Source: Candidatus Minthomonas equi
Lineage (GTDB): Bacteria; Bacteroidota; Bacteroidia; Bacteroidales; UBA932
Direction of reading: 5' to 3'
Length of the DNA stretch: 15,978 bases
Assembly (NCBI GenBank): GCA_018064575.1
Contig: JAGHUZ010000273.1
Coordinates: 1 to 15,978, forward strand
The notes beneath the pieces were generated by a model. The model saw only the letters and a list, made by a program, of their open reading frames with translations. It ran no database searches and was not told where the DNA came from. Of this stretch, positions 1 through 6,942 are shown in pieces. The position numbers were made by a program, and so were the translations under genes. The first letter of the stretch is position 1. Each line of letters opens with the position of its first letter.

Positions 1-156
1 TGTCTGTGGTGGTATATGGATACCCGCCGTTTCGGAACCTGCCCTCACAGCGGTTTCGGTCTGGGTTTCGAACGCCTGCTTCTTTTCGTGCCAGGTATGC
101 AGAATATACGTGACGTGATTCCGTTCCCGAGAACACCTAAAACAGCCGAATTCTGA
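1..156 (+). CDS. asnS: Asparaginyl-tRNA synthetase, C-terminal end (5' partial)
   Basis: This is the 3' end of a gene whose start lies left of the window. Frame 1 is open from base 1 and stops at TGA 154-156, giving 51 residues. The peptide contains [10 protein letters not shown], which is class II aminoacyl-tRNA synthetase motif 3 with the ATP-binding arginine, followed by [15 protein letters not shown] and a terminal AEF. That ending is characteristic of AsnRS, which charges tRNA-Asn in the cytoplasm. AspRS and LysRS share motif 3 but not this [12 protein letters not shown] ending. The next gene on the same strand begins 4 nt after the stop, so the two are probably co-transcribed. Only the C-terminal tip of the catalytic domain is visible, so nothing can be said about the anticodon-binding domain. 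Confidence 0.95.
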   Translation, partial: CLWWYMDTRRFGTCPHSGFGLGFERLLLFVPGMQNIRDVIPFPRTPKTAEF

Positions 157-160
157 TATC

Positions 161-901
161 GTGTTAAAGGATACCGGAAATAAGAAAAACAAATTGACGG
201 GTGAGAAGAAGGCCGGATTATATCTGACCATTTCTTTCCATCTGGTCTGTCTCATAGTTTTCCTATGCTACGGCATAAAGAAACAGGTTGAAACGGAGAC
301 TTCGTTCATTCTTGATTTTACCAGGCAGGAAGAACTTGAAAAGGAGCAGAAACTTCTCGAGATGAAGGAGCAAGTCAGCAAAGAGGTGGATGATTTACTC
401 GCGCAGGCTCGTAGCCAGACACCCCGTAATGTTGCAGTGAAGGTAGATGGGAAGCAGTTGAAAGATGACAGGCACAAAAATCCTACGGACGTTTATGACC
501 AGGCGCGTGAACTCCAGAAAAAATTGGATGCCAGTAGAAAAAATGCTGAGCAGGCTTTGGATTCCGAAGATGATGTCAATCTGAATCAGGCGAAGGAGGA
601 TATGGATGTGGAGGAATACAAAGGACCCTCGGTAGTGTCCTGGCGTCTGGATAACCGTTCTGCCATAAAACTTCCTGTCCCCGCCTACAAGTGTCAGGGT
701 GGAGGGGATGTTACGGTAACCATAGTGGTAAACAGGAAAGGAGCCGTGACTGCCACGAGAGTGGTTGAAGCACTTTCTACACCTGATGATTGCCTCCGGC
801 AGTATGCCGTAAACGCTGCAAGCCGGTCGAAATTCTCCCGTTCCGATTCTGCACCGGAGAAGCAAGCCGGAGAAATAGTCTATCGGTTTATTGCTCAGTA
901 G
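161..901 (+). CDS. TonB/TolA-like single-pass envelope protein
   Basis: A 246-residue protein. It has a short basic cytoplasmic N-terminus (1-18), one membrane segment (about 19-40), a highly charged helical stretch (about 50-150, coiled-coil-like at 53-80 and 112-135) and a C-terminal domain (about 156-246). The C-terminal domain has YKCQGGG, then a VTVTIVVNRKGAV strand pair, DDCL, AA..SKF and GEIVYRFI, matching the periplasmic TonB-like C-terminal fold common in Bacteroidales. Cys178 and Cys211 could pair in the periplasm. The linker is charged and helical with few prolines, which resembles TolA more than the proline-rich TonB linker. The start must be GTG at 161: a stop lies upstream in frame at 116-118, and the first internal ATG (residue 68) would remove the membrane anchor. 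It follows asnS by 4 nt and its end overlaps ftsZ by 14 nt on the other strand. By family it should carry energy or force from an inner-membrane motor to the outer membrane; partner and substrate are unknown. Confidence 0.8.
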   Translation: MLKDTGNKKNKLTGEKKAGLYLTISFHLVCLIVFLCYGIKKQVETETSFILDFTRQEELEKEQKLLEMKEQVSKEVDDLLAQARSQTPRNVAVKVDGKQLKDDRHKNPTDVYDQARELQKKLDASRKNAEQALDSEDDVNLNQAKEDMDVEEYKGPSVVSWRLDNRSAIKLPVPAYKCQGGGDVTVTIVVNRKGAVTATRVVEALSTPDDCLRQYAVNAASRSKFSRSDSAPEKQAGEIVYRFIAQ

Positions 902-2195
902 TCAGGGAGATATCTTTTTCCGTGAGGTTCATTTCTTCCTCTTTCTGCAGTAGCGCCTGCTTTTCCGCTTCGGCCTTTTCTACTGCCAGTCTTCTTTTCC
1001 TCTTTATGGCGGGCTCATTCTCCCAATCCGTGATGGAGCAGTCTTTTGTGAAGAAGGGGATGCCTTCGGTGCTTTTCACGATTTTTGACGATTCCATCGT
1101 TATTTCAGTGTCCTCGGGTATAGGAAGCATAATGGAACCGGATTCCTCGGTCATATCAAGCATTACGGTATTCTCTTCATCGAAATTATTGCCGGGGCCG
1201 GTATTGAGATTCATCTTGAAACCGGTGGCTACGACTGTGACACGGATGCCGTCAGAGGGCAGATTATCGTCATAAACGACGCCTCGCTTGAAATTGGAAG
1301 CCGCACCGGTGTATTCTTTGATATAGGACATAATTTCCTTCAATTCGGCTGCAGTCAGTCCCAGTTTAGGGTCAGTGTTGGAACTGATGTTCACCAGTAC
1401 GCTTTTGGCCGTTCTCAAGTCGTAATCGTTCAGGAGGGGGGAATTGAATGCGGTTTCGACGGCTATGCCGGCCCTGTCCTTGCCCTGGGCTTCTCCTATG
1501 CCCAATATGGCTACACCGCTGTTTTTCATTACTCTGCTGACGTCTGCGAAGTCAACGTTGATGTATCCCCTGCCTGTTATGATTTCGGCTATCCCGCGTA
1601 CCGCCGTGCAGAGGACGTCATCGGATTTGCTGAAGGCATCCTTGATGACCAGTGCATTGTAGAACTCATAGATTTTCTGATTGTTGATAATCAGGAGGGA
1701 ATCGACATATTTCGAGAGTTCCTGAATTCCCAGATAGGCCCTGGTTATCATATCGTGACCTTCATCGTCACTGGGCTGGGTCACTACCGCTACGGAAAGG
1801 AGCCCCATTTCCCTGGCTACCTTGGCGAGGACAGGTGCGGCACCGGTTCCCGTACCACCTCCCATACCGGCGGTGATGAATACCATTCTTATGGAGCCGG
1901 AAAGGGAGGCCTTGATCTGGTCAATGGATTCCAGTGCGGCATTCTGTCCCTGTGTAGGTTCGCATCCGGCACCCAAACCACCGGTCAGTACCGGACCCAA
2001 TTGGATTTTCTCCGGGACAGGGTAACTTCTCAATGACTGCAAATCGGTATTGCATACAGCCATATCGACATCCGTGATGCCTCTCAGGTACATTTGGGAT
2101 ACGGCATTGCAGCCTCCTCCTCCTACACCTATTACTTTGATTAGGGATTCCTTCATTTTAACGTTGGTAGGTACTATTTCCTTTTCATTTCCCAT
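888..2195 (-). CDS. ftsZ: Cell division GTPase FtsZ
   Basis: Tubulin-like GTPase of 435 residues that polymerises into the cytokinetic ring. A nucleotide-binding GVGGGGCNAV loop is at residues 23-32, the tubulin signature GGGTGTGAAP at 112-121, and the T7 loop NVDFADV at 213-219 with the catalytic aspartates Asp215 and Asp218. The core ends near residue 326. A variable linker follows, then a basic peptide EPAIKRKRRL (394-403), probably the conserved C-terminal peptide that binds FtsA, and a charged tail of about 32 residues. The usual VTxPFxFEGxxR segment reads VTQPSDDEGHDM (138-149), so the glutamate is kept but the arginine that normally approaches the nucleotide is Met149. Last gene of the dcw unit, 15 nt after ftsA, with a perfect AGGAGG upstream of its ATG. 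Its stop lies inside the convergent TonB-like gene. Identity is certain; the altered loop is the oddity. Confidence 0.98.
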   Translation of the reverse strand: MGNEKEIVPTNVKMKESLIKVIGVGGGGCNAVSQMYLRGITDVDMAVCNTDLQSLRSYPVPEKIQLGPVLTGGLGAGCEPTQGQNAALESIDQIKASLSGSIRMVFITAGMGGGTGTGAAPVLAKVAREMGLLSVAVVTQPSDDEGHDMITRAYLGIQELSKYVDSLLIINNQKIYEFYNALVIKDAFSKSDDVLCTAVRGIAEIITGRGYINVDFADVSRVMKNSGVAILGIGEAQGKDRAGIAVETAFNSPLLNDYDLRTAKSVLVNISSNTDPKLGLTAAELKEIMSYIKEYTGAASNFKRGVVYDDNLPSDGIRVTVVATGFKMNLNTGPGNNFDEENTVMLDMTEESGSIMLPIPEDTEITMESSKIVKSTEGIPFFTKDCSITDWENEPAIKRKRRLAVEKAEAEKQALLQKEEEMNLTEKDISLTTEQ

Positions 2196-2202
2196 ATCAG
2201 TT

Positions 2203-2208
2203 CCTCCT
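2203..2208 (-). promoter_or_regulatory. Strong Shine-Dalgarno sequence for ftsZ
   Basis: The minus strand reads AGGAGG here, 7 nt before the ftsZ ATG (2195-2193), an optimal spacing. It lies in the 15-nt gap after the ftsA stop. None of the other twelve visible gene starts has a comparable motif; the nearest is AAGGA at 4466-4470, 9 nt before ftsQ. Bacteroidota ribosomes generally do not depend on Shine-Dalgarno pairing, so its presence only before ftsZ is notable. The bases are seen directly; a role in setting FtsZ level is inference. Confidence 0.6.
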
Positions 2209-2210
2209 GT

Positions 2211-3680
2211 TTATGCTTCGTCATCAGTGTCATTGAAAAAATCGTCAAAAAGAGTGGACTTAACCTGTTTCGGCTCTTTTGGAGAAGTTCCGGCAGTCTG
2301 GTTTTCAGTTTCAGTGCTGTTTCTATTATTGTATTCTACGTTTTTCTTCGCGTGATTCTTTCCGCCGAACAGGGTGGATAAAAGACTCTTTTTGGCTTTT
2401 TCGTTCTCGGATGTTCCGGTGATGTCGGAATTACTGTCGGTATTTATGGAAACCGTTTCGTCGATTCCGATGGAGCCGGCTTCTGATGCACTGGGTTCAT
2501 CATCACGTTCTTCCTCGATGGATTCGTATTCGAATCCTTTGATAATCAAGCCTGCCACTGTGGAAGCTGAATAATTGAATATTTGCGGGCAGGAAGTAGG
2601 GAGTATTTTTTTCTCGTTCGGGAAGGCTTGCCGGACTGAACAGCCTGTCATTTGTCTGAACAGAACGGCTATCTGATTCAGGTTGGCCGTGCCTCCTGTA
2701 AGAACGATTTTATTTATTTTATCCTCCATCCCGGCTTCCCTGATTTCGTGCTTCACTGTGGCAATAATCTCCTCCACACGTGCTTCGATCGTTTCGAAGA
2801 ACTGTCGGAAGGGGATTCTTTTGGTTATGATGTTATGGTCATCAGTGATTCCTATGAATTTATTTTCAGGTCCCAGGCTGGAAAGGCAGGAACCGTGTTT
2901 GCGCTTCATCACTTCAGCGTGTTTTTCAGTAACCATACATACCTGTCTGATGTCCTGTGTGATGGCATTCCCTCCGAAAGGAATGACTGCGCTGTATCTG
3001 ATTTTATTGTCTTTGTAGATGAGCATATCGGTAGTTCCGCCACCGATATCGACCATTACGGTTCCCAATTCCATCTCCTCATCCGTCAGGACACCCATAG
3101 CTGAAGCCAATGGCTCGAGAACGAGTTTCCCGACTTGAAATCCGGCTTTGTTGATGACAGCCTTGGTGTGTTCCGCTGAATTTTTCTTCCCGATGAACAG
3201 AATGTAGAATCCCATTATATCCGACCCCTGATGCCCTTCTATGTCTGTAAGTCCGTGAAGGTCATCTATATTGTAGGATTGAGGTATAACGTGAAGAACC
3301 ACTTCGTTCACGTTCCGATAGGATTTGTATGCCTCGGTCAGCATTCCCTCCACCTCGTGCTGCTCTATGGTTTTTTCCGGGTCTTTACGCTTGCGTGTCA
3401 CTGTAGTTCTTTCGCAGTGTATATTCGCTCCTGAAATACCGGCATAAAGGCGATGGACTTTGAAATCGTCTTTAATGTTCTGCATCTGTTCCTCGACATC
3501 CTTCACAAGAGAGCAGAGAGTGTTTTTCACAGATTTGATGTTCAGGACGTCGCCTCTGTGAATGCCTTTTGACTCAGCTTCGCTGAATGCCGTTATCTTT
3601 ACTCCGTGCGATGATTTTTCGCCGACGGCTACTGTCATTTTGGTGGTTCCGAAATCCACTGCCGTGATATACTGTTCCAT
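2211..3680 (-). CDS. ftsA: Cell division protein FtsA
   Basis: Actin-like ATPase of 489 residues that tethers FtsZ to the membrane and signals to the septal synthases. Phosphate-1 motif DFGTTK is at residues 9-14, phosphate-2 DIGGGTTD at 211-218, and the adenosine motif LTGGTANL at 327-334. The 1C domain inserted in the actin fold covers about 80-165. After the core (about 385) comes an acidic, Ser/Thr/Asn-rich linker of about 90 residues, then a short amphipathic stretch STLFDDFF (475-482) before an acidic end, the probable membrane-targeting helix. A second hydrophobic patch, SLLSTLFGG, lies at 432-440. The length exceeds the roughly 420 of Escherichia coli FtsA because of the long linker, as in other Bacteroidota. 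It lies 11 nt after ftsQ and 15 nt before ftsZ, the usual order. No clear Shine-Dalgarno precedes its ATG. Confidence 0.97.
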   Translation of the reverse strand: MEQYITAVDFGTTKMTVAVGEKSSHGVKITAFSEAESKGIHRGDVLNIKSVKNTLCSLVKDVEEQMQNIKDDFKVHRLYAGISGANIHCERTTVTRKRKDPEKTIEQHEVEGMLTEAYKSYRNVNEVVLHVIPQSYNIDDLHGLTDIEGHQGSDIMGFYILFIGKKNSAEHTKAVINKAGFQVGKLVLEPLASAMGVLTDEEMELGTVMVDIGGGTTDMLIYKDNKIRYSAVIPFGGNAITQDIRQVCMVTEKHAEVMKRKHGSCLSSLGPENKFIGITDDHNIITKRIPFRQFFETIEARVEEIIATVKHEIREAGMEDKINKIVLTGGTANLNQIAVLFRQMTGCSVRQAFPNEKKILPTSCPQIFNYSASTVAGLIIKGFEYESIEEERDDEPSASEAGSIGIDETVSINTDSNSDITGTSENEKAKKSLLSTLFGGKNHAKKNVEYNNRNSTETENQTAGTSPKEPKQVKSTLFDDFFNDTDDEA

Positions 3681-3691
3681 ATCGGGATTGA

Positions 3692-4456
3692 TTATTGTTT
3701 GTTCTTTTTATTTCTTCGGGTACACACTATCTGACCATTGTATTTCAAATCTATGACTGAATAGTAATCCCATCCGTAATTCGGAGCTATGTTTCTGTAG
3801 TATGCAAACAGTTTCTCAAACTTGGAAACCGCGTTTTCGGGCAGGCCGAACAATATGGTCTGGTCGGAGGTTCTTGAATAGAGTTTCAGCGTTCCGTCAT
3901 CTGATACATTGATTTGTTCTATCTGAGTGTGCCAGAAGGGGTGGCTGTCAAGAAATATTCCGAGTTCCTTCATTCCGTTTTCCCAGGAAAGGTCATCATC
4001 TCTGATATCTCCGGAGACTACAGGAACGTCGGACGTGAAAAGATCCGAGAGAGGAAAGAAGAAACCGCTGTCATCCATATAGTATCCATCCGATTGTTTC
4101 TGGAACCTGAGGACGGGATGCCGCTGGGTTATCTCGATGTGCAGAACTCCGCAATTATCTATGGCTACTTCCGTATTCTTTATGGCTCCCATACCGTTTA
4201 TACCATCTTCCAGATGGAAGACGTTTACTTCGTGGATTCCGGTTCCAAGCGGAGTGCCCAGACGGGAAATCAGTTCCCTTACCGACTCGCAGGAGACAAG
4301 GTGATTCTCTGTGCTGTCAATTATCGTAATCGATATGGTATCGCATACCTGTGCGTCCTTGCCTTGGTCATAAAGATTCTGACAGAACCAGCAATAGGCT
4401 CCGAATGCGGCCAGACAAAGCGTGAACAGGGTGTATGTGATTATTTTTTTCAGCAT
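3692..4456 (-). CDS. ftsQ: Cell division protein FtsQ (POTRA domain)
   Basis: A 254-residue bitopic membrane protein. A short basic N-terminus precedes one membrane segment (about 4-24). A periplasmic POTRA-like region (about 40-115) follows, with the family's characteristic end ITQRHPVLRF (109-118) and then DGYYMDDSGFFFPL (123-136), a beta domain typical of Bacteroidota FtsQ. FtsQ recruits FtsL and the FtsW/FtsI synthase pair to the septum. Sequence similarity to proteobacterial FtsQ is low, so the call rests on these motifs, the topology and the position between murC and ftsA. Its ATG lies 7 nt inside the end of murC, so translation is probably coupled. A weak AAGGA sits 9 nt upstream within murC. 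The protein ends in a basic tail (RRNKKNKQ). Confidence 0.93.
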   Translation of the reverse strand: MLKKIITYTLFTLCLAAFGAYCWFCQNLYDQGKDAQVCDTISITIIDSTENHLVSCESVRELISRLGTPLGTGIHEVNVFHLEDGINGMGAIKNTEVAIDNCGVLHIEITQRHPVLRFQKQSDGYYMDDSGFFFPLSDLFTSDVPVVSGDIRDDDLSWENGMKELGIFLDSHPFWHTQIEQINVSDDGTLKLYSRTSDQTILFGLPENAVSKFEKLFAYYRNIAPNYGWDYYSVIDLKYNGQIVCTRRNKKNKQ

Positions 4457-5808
4457 GAAAACCGTTCCTTCAGTGCATTTTCAATTTGGGGACAAAGTCT
4501 GTCAATGTCTCCTGCTCCAAAAGTACAAAGTATTTCGATGTCACGGGAACTAATTTCTGAAATAAGTTCATCTTTTTGACAAATTTTTTTACGGGGGCAG
4601 GTGATTTTTTCAAGTATCGTTTCGGAGGAGACACCTTCAATCGCTTGTTCTCTGGCAGGGTAGATGGGTAGGAGAATAACTTCATCCAGGAGACTGAGAC
4701 TTGCGGCGAATTCGTCCTTGAAATCGCGTGTTCTCGTGTACAGATGTGGCTGGAATACTCCGGTTATTTTCCTTCCTGGGAATATGTTCCGTATGGAAGA
4801 AATCGCTGCTGCCAGTTCTGCGGGATGGTGGGCATAATCATCGACGTAGGTGCAGCGCTCGGTATTGATATGTATGTCGAATCTGCGTTTTACCCCGCAG
4901 AAACTCTTCAGGGCTTTGCGGATTTCCTCCGCAGGTACACCGAATATGGTGGCGGAAGCCGTAGCTGCCACGGCATTTTCAACATTTACCCATCCAGGAA
5001 CACCTACGGTGCAGTCAGGTATCACTCCCATAGGTGTGACAATGCTGAACGACAGATACCCACCTGTCCGCAGTTCGATGTCAGCGGCGTGGAAATCGGC
5101 AGTCGAATCATCGTAACTGTAAGTATATACTCTGGCGCTTGCGGCATTGAAATAGGTTTCGAGTCCTTTTTTTACTATCAGGGCCTTTTTGACCTGCATA
5201 CCGAAGGCGACAAATGCTTCACGTACGTGGGATACGTCACCGTAAATGTCCAGATGGTCTGCATCCATAGCGGTGACCACCGCTATGTCGGGGAAGAGCT
5301 GAAGGAAAGAACGGTCGAATTCGTCCGCTTCGGCGACGAGAGTGTCTTCCCGACTGAGCAGCAGATTAGTGTCATAATTCTTCGAAATCCCACCGAGAAA
5401 GGCATTGCACCCCTTGCCTGAGGCGGTAAGTATATGTGCCAGAAGTGTGGAGGTGGTGGTTTTCCCGTGAGTTCCTGATACTGCCAGACATTTCTTGTCT
5501 GTGGCTATTTCTCCCAAGGCGCGTGAACGCTTGATGATACGGTATCCTTTTTTATGGACAAGCTGAATCTCTTTGAGAGTGTCCGGAATGGCTGGTGTAT
5601 AGATTACCAGAGTGTTCTCAGTATCTTCGGGTACCAGTGACGGGCAGTCTTCATAATGGATGCGTATGCCTTCCGATTCGAGTTCAGCCGTCAGTTGGGA
5701 TTTGGTCCTGTCATAACCGGATACGTTGTATCCGAAATGATTGTAGAACCGGGCGATGGCGCTCATTCCGATTCCACCTATGCCTATCAGATATATGTTT
5801 TTCATCAT
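4450..5808 (-). CDS. murC: UDP-N-acetylmuramate--L-alanine ligase MurC
   Basis: Cytoplasmic ATP-dependent ligase of 452 residues that adds L-alanine to UDP-MurNAc, the first peptide stem step. The N-terminal UDP-binding loop GIGGIGM is at residues 9-15, where MurC differs from MurD. The ATP P-loop GTHGKTTT is at 112-119. The central-domain acidic motif EADEFD (160-165) and DADHLD (182-187) bind magnesium. The C-terminal domain carries the MurC-type signature DDYAHHP near 315-321. Length is normal for the family. The start overlaps the murG stop by 4 nt (ATGA), and a second ATG follows immediately, so the true initiation codon could be either. The 3' end overlaps ftsQ by 7 nt. Nothing is missing or broken. 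Confidence 0.98.
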   Translation of the reverse strand: MMKNIYLIGIGGIGMSAIARFYNHFGYNVSGYDRTKSQLTAELESEGIRIHYEDCPSLVPEDTENTLVIYTPAIPDTLKEIQLVHKKGYRIIKRSRALGEIATDKKCLAVSGTHGKTTTSTLLAHILTASGKGCNAFLGGISKNYDTNLLLSREDTLVAEADEFDRSFLQLFPDIAVVTAMDADHLDIYGDVSHVREAFVAFGMQVKKALIVKKGLETYFNAASARVYTYSYDDSTADFHAADIELRTGGYLSFSIVTPMGVIPDCTVGVPGWVNVENAVAATASATIFGVPAEEIRKALKSFCGVKRRFDIHINTERCTYVDDYAHHPAELAAAISSIRNIFPGRKITGVFQPHLYTRTRDFKDEFAASLSLLDEVILLPIYPAREQAIEGVSSETILEKITCPRKKICQKDELISEISSRDIEILCTFGAGDIDRLCPQIENALKERFSC

Positions 5809-6941
5809 TTTTCGATTATTTCAAATATTTTTTCGGCTATTGTCCGGGCTGCCTCAGGCCTGGCGAGGGGAAGTATGTTCTTTGACAGACTGTCCAGAAG
5901 TGAAGGGTTATGAATCGTTTTTTCCATCAGGTCCATCAACTTCGCGTCGGCATCACTGTCGCTGACCATAAGCGCTGCATTTTTTGTGACCAGAGCTTTT
6001 GCATTATGAGTCTGGTGGTCTTCCGCCACTATGGGAGAAGGAACGAAAATGGTCGGTTTGCCTACGACGCAAAGCTCGGATATGGTGCCGGCACCGGCTC
6101 TGGAAACCATCAGGTCGGCTGCGGCGAATGCGAGATCCATTCTGGATATGAAATCAGTGTTGATAACATTGCCATATCTTCTGAATCCATCGCGGATGAT
6201 GCTCCCCGGCAGATTCTTGAAAAATTCCTCGGTGATGGCACTTCCGGCTCCTCCGCTTTGCCAGAGAATCTGGAAATCGGATTCTTTTCCTTCAGTGGTG
6301 AATTTTTTCATAATTCTGTTGAAGGTGCCGCATCCGAGACTGCCACCGACTACCGCTATGGTCTTTTTATCAGGGTCCAACCCGAAGTGGAGAATGGCCT
6401 GGGAACGCTCCTGTGCCGTCGGAGGGGTAATGCCTTTCCTTATGGGATTACCTGTGAGGAGAATTTTATCTTCAGGGAAAAAGCGCTCCATTTTTTCGTA
6501 TGCAGTACAGATGAGGGCAGCTTTTTTCCCAAGTATTCTGTTGGTCAGTCCCGCATAGGAGTTCTGCTCCTGAATCAGGCAGGGAATGCCCTTTGCCGCT
6601 GCTTTCCACAGAAGAGGGGCGGAGGCATATCCACCGACACCGACAGCGATGTCCGGCTTGAATGAGTCGATGATCCGGCCTGCCAGACTCAGACTTTTCA
6701 GAATTTTGAATGGAAGTTTCAGATTACTGATGTTCAGTTTCCTCTGAAGGCCTGCTACGGGAAGCCCCTCGATGCGGTATCCTGCCTGCGGAACTTTTTG
6801 CATTTCCATTTTACCCTGAGCGCCTACGAAGAGAATTTCGCTTTCGGGTGAAAGACTCCTGACGGCATCTGCTATCGAGAGGGCTGGAAAAATATGCCCT
6901 CCGGTGCCTCCACCGCTGATGATGATTCTGTATCTTTTCAT
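5805..6941 (-). CDS. murG: Lipid II synthase MurG (GlcNAc transferase)
   Basis: GT28-family glycosyltransferase of 378 residues. At the inner face of the membrane it transfers GlcNAc from UDP-GlcNAc to lipid I, making lipid II. The N-terminal glycine loop GGGTGGHIFPA is at residues 10-20, GVGGYASAP at 101-109, IQEQNSYAG at 123-131, the inter-domain GNPIR at 164-168, and GGSLG at 199-203. The donor-binding region SRAGAGTISE (280-289) leads into PSPIVAEDHQTHNA (301-314). All expected motifs are intact and the length is normal. It begins one nt after the ftsW stop (TGATATG) and ends in a 4-nt overlap with murC, so it is embedded in the operon. There is no Shine-Dalgarno. Confidence 0.98.
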   Translation of the reverse strand: MKRYRIIISGGGTGGHIFPALSIADAVRSLSPESEILFVGAQGKMEMQKVPQAGYRIEGLPVAGLQRKLNISNLKLPFKILKSLSLAGRIIDSFKPDIAVGVGGYASAPLLWKAAAKGIPCLIQEQNSYAGLTNRILGKKAALICTAYEKMERFFPEDKILLTGNPIRKGITPPTAQERSQAILHFGLDPDKKTIAVVGGSLGCGTFNRIMKKFTTEGKESDFQILWQSGGAGSAITEEFFKNLPGSIIRDGFRRYGNVINTDFISRMDLAFAAADLMVSRAGAGTISELCVVGKPTIFVPSPIVAEDHQTHNAKALVTKNAALMVSDSDADAKLMDLMEKTIHNPSLLDSLSKNILPLARPEAARTIAEKIFEIIEK

Positions 6942-6942
6942 A

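Noticed and set aside
908..919. AGATATCT palindrome followed by a short T-run just after the plus-strand gene, considered as a terminator
   Set aside because: The stem is four base pairs with no loop, and the sequence is coding for the FtsZ tail; it does not resemble an intrinsic terminator.
3746..3753. Match to the Bacteroidota -7 promoter element TAnnTTTG on the minus strand upstream of ftsA; another at 4518-4525 upstream of ftsQ
   Set aside because: Neither has a TTTG -33 element at suitable spacing. With six fixed bases a few matches are expected by chance in 16 kb.
4444..4590. Runs of seven A (minus strand) at the start of ftsQ (4444-4450), near the end of murC (4584-4590) and at the start of ftsI (14302-14308), considered as programmed frameshift sites
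   Set aside because: In all three the zero-frame phase is AAA AAA A, not the A AAA AAA phase of a slippery heptamer, and each gene is full length without a shift.
4470..4685. Out-of-frame 71-codon minus-strand frame inside the murC 3' end, considered as a frameshifted alternative end
   Set aside because: The annotated frame keeps a normal MurC C-terminus and length, while this frame is basic, Pro/Lys-rich and matches nothing recognisable.
4744..6665. Long plus-strand open frames opposite murC and murG (4744-5421 and 5910-6665)
   Set aside because: They lie wholly inside well-identified minus-strand genes, show no family motif, have odd Cys/Gly/Tyr-rich composition, and are explained by the codon pattern of the opposite strand. 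The same applies to 2652-3104, 11743-12216, 12782-13222, 13412-13963 and 14837-15682.
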